A stretch of DNA of 64,000 nt from Haematobacter massiliensis (GTDB taxonomy: Bacteria > Pseudomonadota > Alphaproteobacteria > Rhodobacterales > Rhodobacteraceae), in the NCBI RefSeq assembly GCF_000740795.1, contig NZ_JGYG01000005.1, positions 62,001 to 126,000 on the forward strand. Reading direction: 5' to 3'. The notes beneath the pieces are model-generated. The model was not told the DNA's origin. It saw nothing but the letters and a program-made list of their open reading frames with translations, and made no database searches. The translations under genes were made by a program, and so were the position numbers. This document shows, piece by piece, positions 48,691 to 58,765 of this stretch; the first letter of the stretch is position 1; each line of letters starts with the position of its first letter.

Positions 48691-50856
48691 ATGTCCGCCC
48701 GTCTGCTCTCCGCCGCCTCGGTGCTGGCGCTCATTTCTGCCCCGGCGCTTGCCGACAGCTTCAACCGCATCTCGACCTTCCCGGTCATCGCCAACATGGC
48801 CGCCGGTGAGGATGTGTCGCGCGCCTCGTCGGCCGAGATTATCTCCGTCTCGGAGGATGGTAACAGGCTGATCTATACGGACAGCCCGCTCGGCGTGCTG
48901 GGCCTCATCGACATCACCGACCCGCGTGCGCCTAAACCGTTAGGCAATGTCGTGCTCGACGGAGAGCCTACGACCGCACATATCATCGGTGATCGCGCGT
49001 TTGTCGCAGTCAATACCTCCGCAAGCTACACGCAGCCCTCCGGGCGACTCGTGACGGTGGATATCGCCTCCGCGAGAGAGATCGCCTCCTGCGATATCGG
49101 GGGCCAGCCGGATTCCGTTGCAGTCGCCCCGGATGGCAGCTTTCTTGCCATCGCGGTGGAGAATGAGCGGGATGAGGATGCCGGAGACGGTGGCCTTCCC
49201 CAGATGCCGGCTGGATTCGTGGTCAAATTGCCGCTCAATGGCACCGAAGCGGATTGCGCGGGGTTGCAGCGGATCGAGCTGACCGGCCTTGCCGGGATCG
49301 GCGGCGAAGATCCGGAGCCGGAGTTCGTCGATATCAACGCGGCGGGCGAGATCGTCGTGACGCTTCAGGAAAACAACCATATCGTCGTGATCGGCCCAGA
49401 TGGCAGGGTCGCGTCGCATTTCTCCGCGGGAGAGGTGGTGCTTGAGGGCGTCGACACGAAAACGGACGGACGTCTTTCCTTCACCGAAACGACTGCCCCC
49501 CTGCGCAGGGAGCCGGATGGGGTGAAATGGATCGACGCAGATCACTTCGCGATCGCAAACGAAGGCGATTGGAAAGGCGGGAGCCGTGGTTTCAGCATCT
49601 TCCGCAAGGACGGCACCCTGATCCATGATTCAGGTGCATCGCTGGAGCGGGCCATTGCGGAGATCGGCCACTATCCAGAGAAGCGATCGCGCGCCAAGGG
49701 GGTGGAAATCGAGAGCGTCGAATTCGCCCGCTACGGCAACACGCCCTATCTGTTCGTGGTATCGGAACGCGCCTCCATCGTCGCGGTGTATGAACTCAGC
49801 GATCTGGCACATCCCAAACTCGTGCAGTTGCTGCCCTCCGGCATCAGCCCGGAAGGCGCTGTCGCCATTCCCTCCCGCAATCTGCTGGCCACCGCGAACG
49901 AGGCGGACCTTGGCGAGGATGGGGCCGCCCGTGCGCATGTCATGCTCTATGAACTCTCCGATGCGCCGCCGGCGTACCCGATGCTCACTTCCGCCGGGAC
50001 GGATGAACTGATTGGCTGGGGCGCTCTCGGTGCGCTCGCCGGGGTGGACGGGAAGCCCGGCCATCTGGTTGCGGCCTCCGACAGCGTCTATTCCGCCGCG
50101 CCCGCCCTTTATGAGATTGACGCGACCACCACGCCTGCGCGGATCGTCAACCGCATCGCTGTCACCCGCAATGGCGATCCGGCGCAGAAGCTGGACATCG
50201 AAGGGATCACCCCGGATGGCAAGGGCGGCTACTGGCTTGCCAACGAGGGCGATCCGGCGAAGCTCGTGCCGCATGCCATTCTGAACGTGAATGCAAAAGG
50301 GGAGATAAAGAAGGAAATCTCCCTCCCGCTGGAGCTTTTACCGCATCAGACGCGCTTCGGCGCGGAGGGCGTTGCGCGCATCGGCAATACGCTGTGGCTC
50401 GCCATGCAGCGGGAATGGGGCGATGACGCGAAGGGAGAGGTCAAGCTTCTCGCCTATGATCTCGAGAGCGGCGAATGGGGCGCAGTGCGCTATCCGCTGG
50501 AGAAGAAGGGGGAAGGCTGGGTCGGGCTGTCGGAGATCGCGGTCCAGGGCGAACATGCCTATGTCATCGAGCGCGACAACCTGATCGGCGACAAGGCGAA
50601 GCTGAAGAAGATCTTCAGCATCCCGCTGTCGGACCTCAAACCCGCAAGGATCGGGGGCGATCTGCCGCTCGTGACCAAGGAAGAGGTGCGCGACCTGATC
50701 CCCGAGCTGCGAAAGCTGACCAACGGCTATGTAGTGGACAAGGTGGAAGGCTTGGCCTTCGACGCGGCGGGCGATGCCTACGTCGTCACGGACAACGACG
50801 GTGTGGATGACAGTTCGGGTGAGACTCTGTTCTGGAAGATCGGCAAACTGCGCTGA
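48691..50856 (+). CDS. secreted phytase/esterase-like protein (two-part propeller)
   Basis: A 721-aa exported protein with a signal peptide ending APALA-DS. Residues about 30-400 form a propeller of the LVIVDI type (GVLGLIDITDPRAPKPLGNV, SVAVAPDGSFLAIAVENERDE). Residues about 410-720 match the 'esterase-like activity of phytase' domain (KLDIEGITPDGKGGYWLANEGDP, LPHQTRFGAEGVARIG, VDKVEGLAFDAAGDAYVVTDNDG). The family is linked to phosphate scavenging; real activity is unproven. GGAG lies just before the ATG. It appears monocistronic. Confidence 0.78.
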   Translation: MSARLLSAASVLALISAPALADSFNRISTFPVIANMAAGEDVSRASSAEIISVSEDGNRLIYTDSPLGVLGLIDITDPRAPKPLGNVVLDGEPTTAHIIGDRAFVAVNTSASYTQPSGRLVTVDIASAREIASCDIGGQPDSVAVAPDGSFLAIAVENERDEDAGDGGLPQMPAGFVVKLPLNGTEADCAGLQRIELTGLAGIGGEDPEPEFVDINAAGEIVVTLQENNHIVVIGPDGRVASHFSAGEVVLEGVDTKTDGRLSFTETTAPLRREPDGVKWIDADHFAIANEGDWKGGSRGFSIFRKDGTLIHDSGASLERAIAEIGHYPEKRSRAKGVEIESVEFARYGNTPYLFVVSERASIVAVYELSDLAHPKLVQLLPSGISPEGAVAIPSRNLLATANEADLGEDGAARAHVMLYELSDAPPAYPMLTSAGTDELIGWGALGALAGVDGKPGHLVAASDSVYSAAPALYEIDATTTPARIVNRIAVTRNGDPAQKLDIEGITPDGKGGYWLANEGDPAKLVPHAILNVNAKGEIKKEISLPLELLPHQTRFGAEGVARIGNTLWLAMQREWGDDAKGEVKLLAYDLESGEWGAVRYPLEKKGEGWVGLSEIAVQGEHAYVIERDNLIGDKAKLKKIFSIPLSDLKPARIGGDLPLVTKEEVRDLIPELRKLTNGYVVDKVEGLAFDAAGDAYVVTDNDGVDDSSGETLFWKIGKLR

Positions 50857-51465
50857 CCTGAGCAGGCCTGAACCACGGGGGCGGGTTCTCCCGCCTCCAG
50901 ATACGTGAGCCACAACTGAGCCCGGTGGCTTTGACACATTCGTTCAGCGCTGGCCGTTGCTTCCATTGAGACGCGCCGGTCAACGAGCACTTCAATTCAG
51001 ATCGCCAGGCAGTTCAGTGCGTTGCTAGCCCACCAGAGAACGGTTCAGCACGTTGCAGAAGGCGGGGTCGGTCATGTGTCTGGAATCCGTAACGACATAC
51101 GGCATAAGGGAACGAGCGGTTTTACTTCGACCGCTTGCAGTGCTCAGGATTTTTATCTGAGACGACCAAAGGCACGCCCCTCGGAAATCGCAAAGGCGGT
51201 TCAGGCCGAGTGCCGAAAGGGGGGGTTCCTCCGAGAGACGCCACGATCCGGCGGCGGGTAACCCGATCAGCAAAAGTGTCGCACCACGGCTCCACGAGGA
51301 TGACCCGGACACGATGGCCGATCCTCGCCGTGGCTCCAATCCCGAAGTATCCGCTCGATGTGGTGCAGATCGGCCATATGCGAACCAACGGGCCGAGACG
51401 GTCATCACCTAAACGCCGCTTGGCCTCATGGCGGGAAGCGCCGGTGGAACCTTACGGTCAGGGTT
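50857..51465. other. 609-bp gap without a recognisable gene
   Basis: Open frames on both strands (up to about 150 codons) overlap and show no family features. No terminator with a T-run was seen after the phytase-like gene. Confidence 0.45.
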
Positions 51466-52140
51466 TTACAGTCGGGCGAAGGCTTCGAGCAAGGTGCGCT
51501 CCGATTTCAGCAGATAGGCATCCAGAGCCTCCGCCGCACGCTGGGCCTCCCCGGCTTCCACCAGCCTCACGATTTCCCGGTTCATGGTGATATAGGGCGC
51601 GTGGAGCATTTCGGGGCTGTCCAGCACACCGAATGCCAGCCGTAGTTCCGTCGCCACCTGCGCATAGAAGGCCATGAGCCTCGGACTGTCGGTCAGTGCG
51701 ACGATGGCGGCGTGAAACTCCATATTGGCGCTCCCCACGGCGCGCCAGTCAGGGCGGAGCGCCATATCCTCCGCGGCCTCCACGGCAAGGCGCATCCGCT
51801 CGACCGCGCGGTGGCGGGACCAACTGTGGGCAATGGCAGGGACTTCGATCGCGCGCCGCACCCTGTATATGTCGAGGATCGTCGCCATGGTCGGCGTTTC
51901 GACAAAGACGCCCCGGTTCGGCTCATGGCGAAGCAAGCCCTCCCGCGTAAGCAGACGAAATCCTTCGCGCAGCGTGTTGCGCGAGACGTCGAATTCCGTG
52001 GTGAGCCGCGCTTCGGACAGCCGGCTGCCGGGCCCGATCTCACCACTGGTGATCATCGCCCGAAGACGCCCCGCTGTCTGTTCGACAAGGCTCTGCGGAG
52101 GGGCTGGCAGCCGCTCTGCGGCCGTGGATATCGACTGCAT
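51466..52140 (-). CDS. GntR-family (FadR/FCD type) regulator
   Basis: A 224-aa regulator. The winged helix is QTAGRLRAMITSGEIGPGSR, then LSEARLTTEFDVSRNTLREGFRLLTREGLL, and the all-helical FCD domain follows with conserved ligand-site Asp/His positions (LDIYRVRRAIE, ANMEFHAAIVAL). FCD members sense organic acids. It is divergent from the oxoprolinase-like operon and is its likely regulator. The ATG at 52140 follows GGGGAT. Confidence 0.85.
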   Translation of the reverse strand: MQSISTAAERLPAPPQSLVEQTAGRLRAMITSGEIGPGSRLSEARLTTEFDVSRNTLREGFRLLTREGLLRHEPNRGVFVETPTMATILDIYRVRRAIEVPAIAHSWSRHRAVERMRLAVEAAEDMALRPDWRAVGSANMEFHAAIVALTDSPRLMAFYAQVATELRLAFGVLDSPEMLHAPYITMNREIVRLVEAGEAQRAAEALDAYLLKSERTLLEAFARL

Positions 52141-52408
52141 GATTGTATCCCCTCGTACTGTGATCATGTCGAAAGCGGCGCATCAAGGCAATAGCGCACG
52201 GCACCGGACACTCCGGTCACAACTTTCAGTCTGCTAATTTGTTCAGCAATAGTATGAAATTTGCATAGTTTATGAACAGATATGTATGTTAAAATACAGT
52301 ATATCGTTCGACAATTTATTAAGTATGATAATACAAACTTGACCGATAAGTCAGACGAAAGCAGGAACGGCCAAAGGCGCGACGCGCGCAGCAGCAGGAG
52401 CATTTCCG
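52141..52408. promoter_or_regulatory. AT-rich divergent promoter region gntR/nramp-like
   Basis: Bases about 52225-52345 are strongly AT-rich. They include the imperfect inverted repeat GTAT-GATA-ATAC at 52323-52334, whose flanks (TTGTAT on the other strand) resemble FadR-type half-sites. The exact promoter and operator cannot be fixed. Confidence 0.4.
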
Positions 52409-53638
52409 ATGGCAGACCCTCACCCCTCCGCCGCCAAAGCGACCGCCCGCGGCGGTTTCATGGCCGCGATCTTCCTGATGGCCACCTCTGCCATCGGACC
52501 GGGATTCATCACGCAAACGGCAACCTTCACGGCAAAGCTCGGGGCAGCCTTCGCCTTTGCCATCCTCGCGTCGATCATTATCGACTTCGTGGTCCAGCTG
52601 AATATCTGGCGGATCACTGCGCTCACCCGCAAGAACGCCTCCGATACAGCGAATGCGGCGATCCCGGGCGCGGGCTATCTGCTGGCCATTCTGGTCATCA
52701 TCGGCGGGCTCGCCTTCAACATCGGCAATATCGCCGGGGCCGGATTGGGGATGAACGCGATGTTCGGGCTGGACCCGAAGATCGGTGGCGCAATCTCGGC
52801 GGCTCTGGCCATCGGCATCTTTCTTTCGAGACGCGCGGGATCGTTACTCGACAGGGCGCTGATCGGCCTCGGTCTGCTGATGATCGCAATGACGCTGGCC
52901 GTGGCCTTCGCATCCTCTCCCCCGGTAGGTGAGGCAGTGCGCCAGATGGTTCTGCCGAGCGTCATCGACTTTCCGACCATCACCACCATCGTTGGCGGCA
53001 CAGTCGGCGGCTACATCACTTATTCGGGCGCGCACCGCCTGCTCGACAAGGGACTGGTGGGAGAGGAGAACCTTGCTGCGGTGACTCGCGCCTCGCTCAC
53101 GGGCATCGCGGTGACAGGCGTCATGCGGTTCGTGCTGTTCATGGCCGTTCTGGGTGTCGTCGCTTCCGGCGTTACGCTGGATCTGTCGAGCATGGCGGCA
53201 AACCCGGCCGCACAGGCATTTGCTGCTGTGCTGGGAGACTGGGGGATGCGCATTTTCGGCGTGATCTTCTGGGCGGCGGCCATCACCTCCATCATCGGCG
53301 CGGCCTATACCTCCGTCAGCTTTTTCGTGGTGTTCCGGCCTATGGATGAACGTGCGCGCAACATCGTCACGGTGATTTTCATCGCGGTTTCGCTGGCGGT
53401 CTATCTCTCGCTGGGCGCAGCGCCCGCGGCCATTCTGATCTTCGTGGGCGGCTTCAACGGACTGATCCTGCCGATCGGCCTGACCATCTTCACCTATGTG
53501 GGCTTTGCGCGGCCCGATCTGATGGGCGGCCATGTTTACAACCGCATGCTTCTGATCCTGAGCGCGGTGGTCTGTGCGCTGACCTGGTACATGGGCTTCA
53601 TGTCCATCGGCACCATCTTCTCCTTCCTGGGGGTGTAA
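52409..53638 (+). CDS. NRAMP-fold transporter lacking the metal ligands (YcsG-like)
   Basis: A 409-aa, 11-helix member of the NRAMP family. The helix-1 metal motif DPGN is replaced by GPGF (SAIGPGFITQTATFTAKLG), and no Met-Pro-His motif is found in the helix-6 region (GGTVGGYITYSGAHRLLDKG). Relatives sit with 5-oxoprolinase genes (ycsG in Bacillus). The loss of Asp, Asn and Met ligands argues against manganese or iron transport; an organic substrate such as a lactam is inferred. First gene of the operon. Confidence 0.82.
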   Translation: MADPHPSAAKATARGGFMAAIFLMATSAIGPGFITQTATFTAKLGAAFAFAILASIIIDFVVQLNIWRITALTRKNASDTANAAIPGAGYLLAILVIIGGLAFNIGNIAGAGLGMNAMFGLDPKIGGAISAALAIGIFLSRRAGSLLDRALIGLGLLMIAMTLAVAFASSPPVGEAVRQMVLPSVIDFPTITTIVGGTVGGYITYSGAHRLLDKGLVGEENLAAVTRASLTGIAVTGVMRFVLFMAVLGVVASGVTLDLSSMAANPAAQAFAAVLGDWGMRIFGVIFWAAAITSIIGAAYTSVSFFVVFRPMDERARNIVTVIFIAVSLAVYLSLGAAPAAILIFVGGFNGLILPIGLTIFTYVGFARPDLMGGHVYNRMLLILSAVVCALTWYMGFMSIGTIFSFLGV

Positions 53639-53643
53639 TCATA

Positions 53644-53666
53644 GGGCGCGCCTCCGCGGCGCGCCC
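53644..53666 (+). other. intercistronic hairpin
   Basis: A 9-bp all-GC stem (GGGCGCGCC / GGCGCGCCC, 5-nt loop) lies in the 52-bp gap between the NRAMP-like gene and pxpA. No T-run follows, so partial termination or message protection is more likely than a stop. Confidence 0.55.
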
Positions 53667-53690
53667 CGGAACTGAGAACGGAGGACCGAG

Positions 53691-54458
53691 ATGCGGAGCA
53701 TCGACCTGAACAGCGACCTGGGCGAGGGTTATGGCGCCTGGACCATGGGGGATGACACGGCGATGCTCGACATCGTCAGTTCCGCCAATGTCGCCTGCGG
53801 ATTTCACGCGGGCGATCCGGCAACGATCCTTGCGACGGTCCGCCGTGCGGCGGAGCGGGGCGTGGCGGTGGGCGCGCATGTCTCCTACCCGGACCGGGTA
53901 GGCTTCGGCCGTCGCAATATGGACGTGACATCGGAGGAACTGACAGCTGATGTAATCTATCAGATCGGTGCGCTTCAGGGCCTCTGCGCCGCAGCGGGCA
54001 CGCGGGTCAGCTATGTCAAACCCCATGGCGCCCTCTATAACACCATCGCGTCGGACAGCCGACAGGCCGCGGCCGTGATCGCGGGGATACAGGTGGTGGA
54101 TCCATCGCTCGTGCTAATGGGCCTCGCCGGGGCGCCGATCCTCGTACAAGCCAGAGAGGCGGGGCTGGCCACTATCGCGGAGGCATTTGCCGACCGCGCC
54201 TATACGCCCGAGGGCACGCTGGTCTCGCGGCGGCAGGCAGGTGCGGTTCTCGAGGATGCGGAAGCCATCGCCCGGCGGATGCTGAGGCTCGCGACGGACG
54301 GAGTGATTGACGCGGTGGACGGCTCGCCCCTGAGCCTGGAAGCGGAGAGCATATGTGTCCACGGCGCCAGCCCCGGTGCCGTCGCCATGGCCGCCCGCAT
54401 CCGCGAGGTTCTGCTCGCGCATGGGGTCAAGGTGGCAGCCTTCGGAGGCGACGCATGA
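53691..54458 (+). CDS. pxpA: 5-oxoprolinase subunit A-like protein (LamB/YcsF family)
   Basis: A 255-aa protein of the LamB/YcsF family. Hallmarks are [43 protein letters not shown] and [10 protein letters not shown]. In E. coli and Bacillus PxpA works with PxpB and PxpC to open 5-oxoproline with ATP. Here the same genes sit with a biotin carboxylase, so the substrate or mechanism may differ. Its stop overlaps the next start by 4 bp. Confidence 0.87.
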   Translation: MRSIDLNSDLGEGYGAWTMGDDTAMLDIVSSANVACGFHAGDPATILATVRRAAERGVAVGAHVSYPDRVGFGRRNMDVTSEELTADVIYQIGALQGLCAAAGTRVSYVKPHGALYNTIASDSRQAAAVIAGIQVVDPSLVLMGLAGAPILVQAREAGLATIAEAFADRAYTPEGTLVSRRQAGAVLEDAEAIARRMLRLATDGVIDAVDGSPLSLEAESICVHGASPGAVAMAARIREVLLAHGVKVAAFGGDA

Positions 54459-55240
54459 CCCCCGATATCACCACCGCCCGCGCCGCGCGGCTTGCCTGCC
54501 GGAGCAACACACCGCTTCCCACAGCGGGGATGGCGCCGGGGTTCACCCAGTGCAACATGATCTCGCTGCCGAAGGACTGGGCTTGGGATTTCCTGCTTTA
54601 TGCGCAACGGAACCCGAAGCCCTGCCCCGTGCTCGACGTAACCGATCCGGGCAGTTATCGGACGGCGCTCGCGCCGGATGCCGATCTGCGGACAGATATT
54701 CCGCTCTACCGAATCTGGCGGGATGGTGAGCTTGTCGAGGAGGTCGCCGATGCCACGCCGACCTGGGCGGAACACCCTGATCTGGTCACCTTCCTCATCG
54801 GCTGTTCGTTTACCTTCGAAACCCCCCTGCAGCAGGCCGGGATCGAGGTGCGCCATATCGCACAGGGGCGCAACGTGCCGATGTTCCTGACCGACCGGGA
54901 CTGCCGACCGGCGGGCAGGCTGCATGGAAAGATGGTCGTCTCGATGCGTCCGATTCCCGCCGGCCGCGTGGCGGAAGCAGCGATGATCTCCGGGCGGACA
55001 CCCGCTGTTCACGGCGCGCCCGTCCATATCGGAGCACCGGAGGCGATCGGCATCCCGGATCTTTCCCGCCCCGATTTCGGCGATGCCGTGGATATCCGCG
55101 AAGGTGAGATCCCGGTGTTCTGGGCCTGCGGCGTGACGCCACAGGCGGCGGTCATGGCTTCTCGCCCGCCTTTTGCCATCACCCACGCGCCGGGGCACAT
55201 GTTCATCACCGACGTTCCCGACACGCATTGGCAGGCCTGA
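54455..55240 (+). CDS. DUF1445/YcsI-family protein (D-glutamate cyclase-like, putative hydro-lyase)
   Basis: A 261-aa YcsI-family protein: [56 protein letters not shown] and [13 protein letters not shown] mammalian relative is reported to convert D-glutamate to 5-oxo-D-proline, which fits a 5-oxoproline-related operon. The ATG at 54455 overlaps the pxpA stop (ATGA). Confidence 0.82.
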   Translation: MTPDITTARAARLACRSNTPLPTAGMAPGFTQCNMISLPKDWAWDFLLYAQRNPKPCPVLDVTDPGSYRTALAPDADLRTDIPLYRIWRDGELVEEVADATPTWAEHPDLVTFLIGCSFTFETPLQQAGIEVRHIAQGRNVPMFLTDRDCRPAGRLHGKMVVSMRPIPAGRVAEAAMISGRTPAVHGAPVHIGAPEAIGIPDLSRPDFGDAVDIREGEIPVFWACGVTPQAAVMASRPPFAITHAPGHMFITDVPDTHWQA

Positions 55241-55241
55241 G

Positions 55242-56810
55242 ATGCAGGATGACATCCGCTTCCTTCCCGTAGGGCCGCAGAGCCTGCTGGTGGAGCTCGC
55301 CGATCTGGGCGAGGCTCTGGCGCTCTTTGACGCGTTGCGGGAGCGGCCGCTTCCCGGTGTGGTCGAAATCATTCCGGCCGCGCGGACGCTGATGATCCGC
55401 ACCGCTCCGGGCGTGACCGCGGACAGAAACGTTGCACGTGAGATCGTTGCCCGCAGGCCCGCTCCCGGCACGCCTCCCGCGCTTCGCGCCGCCGATATGG
55501 TGGAACTTCCGGTGATCTATGACGGCGAGGATCTCGCCGATGTCGCGACGTTCATGGGCCTGTCCACCACCGAGGTAATCGCCGCCCATCAGGAGACCGT
55601 CTGGCAGGTCGCCTTCTGCGGTTTCGCGCCGGGCTTTGCGTATATGACATGCGAGGATCCGCGCTTCGATCTGCCCCGGCGAAAATCGCCCCGGACGCGT
55701 ATTCCGGGCGGCTCCGTGGCGCTTGCCGGCCGGTTCTGCGGCATCTATCCCAAGGAAACGCCAGGGGGCTGGCAGCTTATCGGGCGGACTGAGGTGCCGA
55801 TGTGGGATCTCACACGGGAGCCGCCTGCGCTGCTGCGACCGGGAGTGCGCTGCCGCTTCGTCCCACAAGGGGGCAAGGTCTATCCCGCCGCGACACCGTC
55901 GGCGAAAGCGGAGGCGGTGGAGGGGCTGCGCATCCTTTCCACCGCATTTCCCATCCTCTTTCAGGATGAAGGGCGCGCAGGGCAGGCCAGTCAGGGGGTG
56001 TCGGCCTCCGGTGCGCTGGATAGGGCCGCGTTTCGGCGGGCGAACAGGGCGGTGGGCAACGCCTCCACTGCACCGGCGCTGGAGATCACGCTCGGGCCCG
56101 TTCGCCTTCTGGCTGAGAGGGCGATGGTGCTCGCGCTGACCGGTGCCGGGGAGGCCCGCCTCGCCGGTCGTCCCGTCCCGCGCGGGACGGCCTTCGCCGT
56201 CGATGCTGGCGACGAGGTGGAGATCGCTCCGCCCAAGGCCGGTATGCGCAGTTATCTCGCGCTGAGAGGCGGCTATGACGTCACCCCGGTTCTCGGCTCC
56301 GCCGCGACCGACACCCTTGCGCATGTGGGGCCGGAGGCGCTCGTCGCCGGCAGCGTCGTCGCGCCCACGGATCATTCCGTGAGCGCTGTCACCGGGCCGG
56401 AGGTGGAACCGGCCCTCCCCACGGCAGGAGATATCGTCGAACTGCCGATCACCCTCGGCCCCCGGACCGATTGGTTCACGCCCGAGGTGGTGGAGCGGTT
56501 TCTGACGACCGAATGGCTGGTCACGCCACAGAGCTCCCGCGTCGGCATTCGGCTGGAGGGAGAAACCGTGACACGGGCCGATGCCGATGAGCTGCCCTCC
56601 GAGGGCACGGAAACCGGCGCCATACAAATCCCCCATTCCGGCCAGCCGGTGCTTTTCCTGGCCGACCATCCGTTGACGGGCGGCTACCCCGTGATCGCCA
56701 CCGTGCTGCCGGAAGCGCTGGATCGCGCCGGTCAGATCCCCCCAGGCGCGCGCATCCGCTTTACCGCCGCGGCCCCTTTCGATCCCATCACCCTCGGGAG
56801 CCTTGCATGA
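55242..56810 (+). CDS. pxpBC: fused PxpB-PxpC (KipI-KipA) carboxyltransferase-like protein
   Basis: A 522-aa fusion. Residues about 1-215 are the PxpB/KipI half ([52 protein letters not shown]). Residues about 225-522 are the PxpC/KipA half ([68 protein letters not shown]). The same two-part fold is the carboxyltransferase domain of urea carboxylase. The ATG at 55242 lies 1 base after the DUF1445 stop. Confidence 0.87.
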   Translation: MQDDIRFLPVGPQSLLVELADLGEALALFDALRERPLPGVVEIIPAARTLMIRTAPGVTADRNVAREIVARRPAPGTPPALRAADMVELPVIYDGEDLADVATFMGLSTTEVIAAHQETVWQVAFCGFAPGFAYMTCEDPRFDLPRRKSPRTRIPGGSVALAGRFCGIYPKETPGGWQLIGRTEVPMWDLTREPPALLRPGVRCRFVPQGGKVYPAATPSAKAEAVEGLRILSTAFPILFQDEGRAGQASQGVSASGALDRAAFRRANRAVGNASTAPALEITLGPVRLLAERAMVLALTGAGEARLAGRPVPRGTAFAVDAGDEVEIAPPKAGMRSYLALRGGYDVTPVLGSAATDTLAHVGPEALVAGSVVAPTDHSVSAVTGPEVEPALPTAGDIVELPITLGPRTDWFTPEVVERFLTTEWLVTPQSSRVGIRLEGETVTRADADELPSEGTETGAIQIPHSGQPVLFLADHPLTGGYPVIATVLPEALDRAGQIPPGARIRFTAAAPFDPITLGSLA

Positions 56811-58579
56811 CCCTGTTCCTCGATTCACCGTCCCCCCGTCCGATCCGGCGTCTGCTGATCGCCAATCGCGGCGAGATCGCCGTACGCATCATCCGTGCCT
56901 GCCGGGACGAGGGTATTTCCGCCATCGCCATCTATGCCGACAGCGATCGTGACGCGCTCTTCGTGCGTATGGCGGACGAGGCCTATCCTCTGGAAGGCGA
57001 AACGCCGGGCCAGACCTACCTCGATATCCCGAAGATCATTGCGATCGCCGGCAGGGCGCGGGCAGACGCCGTGCATCCCGGCTATGGCTTTCTCTCCGAA
57101 AGGGCGGATTTCGCCGAGGCGGTGGAGCGGGCTGGCCTCATCTGGATCGGACCGGAACCGCGGGTAATCGAGGCGCTCGGCGACAAGATTGAAGCGCGTC
57201 GCATCGCGGAGGCCGTGGGCGCCCCGCTCGTCGCAGGCACGCCCGGGCCGGTCGGCAGCGGAGCGGAGGCCCTGGCCTTCGCCCGTGAAAAGGGTCTCCC
57301 CATCGCCATCAAGGCAGCTTTCGGCGGCGGCGGCCGGGGCATGAAGGTAGCGTGGCGGATGGAGGAGGTGCAGGAGCTCTATGACAGCGCCGTGCGGGAG
57401 GCAGAGACCGCCTTCGGTCGCGGGGAGTGTTTCATCGAGCAGTTCCTCGACCGCCCGCGCCATGTGGAAGCGCAGGTATTGGCCGACCGGCACGGCACGG
57501 TGAAGGTGCTGGGTACGCGGGACTGCTCGTTGCAGCGGCGGAACCAGAAACTGGTGGAGGAGGCTCCCGCGCCCTTCCTGACTGATGAGCAGCGTGACCG
57601 TATCCACGATTCTGCCCGCCGCATCTGTGCCCATGCCGGCTATTCCGGGGCGGGAACCGTGGAATACCTGCTTTCCGCCAACGGGACGATCTCCTTTCTG
57701 GAGGTCAATACGCGGCTTCAGGTCGAACATCCCGTGACGGAGGAAACGACGGGTATCGACCTCGTCCGCGCGATGATCCGCGTGGCGGAGGGCGCACGTC
57801 TTGCGGATGAGACGGTGCCGGCACCGCGTGGCCATGCCATTGAGTTCCGCATCAACGCGGAGGATCCCGGACGCGGCTTCCTGCCCACTCCCGGCCCTGT
57901 GGAGGTCTGGGAGGCCCCCTCCGGCCCCGGCGTGCGGTTGGACAGCGGTGTTGCGGCGGGATCGGTGGTGCCCGGCAGTTTCGACTCTCTCATGGCCAAG
58001 CTCATTGTCACGGGTGCGACACGGCAGGAAGCGTTGGCCCGCGCCGCCCGCGCTCTGGCCGAGTTCCGCATCGAAGGCGTCGCGAGTGTCCTTCCCTTTG
58101 ACCGCGCCGTGGTGGAGGCCAAGGACTTCTGCGGTGAGGGTGCGGATTTTCGCGTGCATACCCGCTGGATCGAAACGGACTTCGCCGAGACCTTGGCGAA
58201 AACACTGAAGCCCCACCAGCGCGTAACATCTGCCGAGACAGGCGCGCTGCGGCGCTTCCCGGTGGAGATCGATGGCAAACGGCACGAAATCGCGCTCCCC
58301 GCTGGCCTTCTTACCAGCCTGACACCGAACGGGGGACACAGTCTTTCACCGGGTGAAAGCGCCGCCGACAAAGGCGCCCTGTCCGCGCCCGTTGCCGGAA
58401 CTCTCACGCTCTGGCTGATCGGGGATGGCGAGGATGTGGCGGCTGGCGATGCCGTGGCTGTCATCGAGGCGATGAAGATGGAAACACGGGTCGAGGCGCC
58501 GCGCGCGGGCAGGCTCCATCATGTGACGGATGCAGGAACGACCGTCACGTATGACGAAATCATAGGGCGGGTGGAGTAA
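56807..58579 (+). CDS. biotin carboxylase-BCCP fusion
   Basis: A 590-aa protein with an ATP-grasp biotin carboxylase ([53 protein letters not shown]) and a C-terminal biotinyl domain with the acceptor Lys in [14 protein letters not shown] near residue 561. It should carboxylate its own biotin with bicarbonate and ATP and hand it to a carboxyltransferase; the fused PxpB-PxpC protein encoded just upstream (4-bp overlap) is the natural partner. Annotation as acetyl- or propionyl-CoA carboxylase would ignore this context. Confidence 0.87.
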   Translation: MTLFLDSPSPRPIRRLLIANRGEIAVRIIRACRDEGISAIAIYADSDRDALFVRMADEAYPLEGETPGQTYLDIPKIIAIAGRARADAVHPGYGFLSERADFAEAVERAGLIWIGPEPRVIEALGDKIEARRIAEAVGAPLVAGTPGPVGSGAEALAFAREKGLPIAIKAAFGGGGRGMKVAWRMEEVQELYDSAVREAETAFGRGECFIEQFLDRPRHVEAQVLADRHGTVKVLGTRDCSLQRRNQKLVEEAPAPFLTDEQRDRIHDSARRICAHAGYSGAGTVEYLLSANGTISFLEVNTRLQVEHPVTEETTGIDLVRAMIRVAEGARLADETVPAPRGHAIEFRINAEDPGRGFLPTPGPVEVWEAPSGPGVRLDSGVAAGSVVPGSFDSLMAKLIVTGATRQEALARAARALAEFRIEGVASVLPFDRAVVEAKDFCGEGADFRVHTRWIETDFAETLAKTLKPHQRVTSAETGALRRFPVEIDGKRHEIALPAGLLTSLTPNGGHSLSPGESAADKGALSAPVAGTLTLWLIGDGEDVAAGDAVAVIEAMKMETRVEAPRAGRLHHVTDAGTTVTYDEIIGRVE

Positions 58580-58718
58580 CCGGATATCACGACCTTCCGG
58601 AGCTTCCCTGTGAACGGGCAACGGCCATGTTGCAGGGAGTCCGGGCATCGTTCCTTCCGTATCGGAGTTCGTGGCTCTCATGAATGGAGTTCCGGCGGCA
58701 TCTGACCAGCAGACGCCT

Positions 58719-58749
58719 TGCGCCAAGATCGCGAGGCGACCTTGGCGCA
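58719..58749. terminator. possible bidirectional terminator
   Basis: A 9-bp perfect stem (TGCGCCAAG / CTTGGCGCA, extendable by a wobble pair) with 13-nt loop lies between the convergent biotin carboxylase and TerC genes. No T-run is attached on either strand. Confidence 0.4.
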
Positions 58750-58765
58750 GGGCAGGCAGCAGTGG

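Noticed and set aside
52409-53638. annotation as manganese/iron transporter MntH
   Set aside because: The DPGN and Met-Pro-His ligand motifs are missing.
56807-58579. annotation as acetyl-CoA or propionyl-CoA carboxylase alpha subunit
   Set aside because: Domain content fits, but no acyl-CoA carboxyltransferase gene is near, and the coupled gene encodes a urea-carboxylase-type carboxyltransferase fold.
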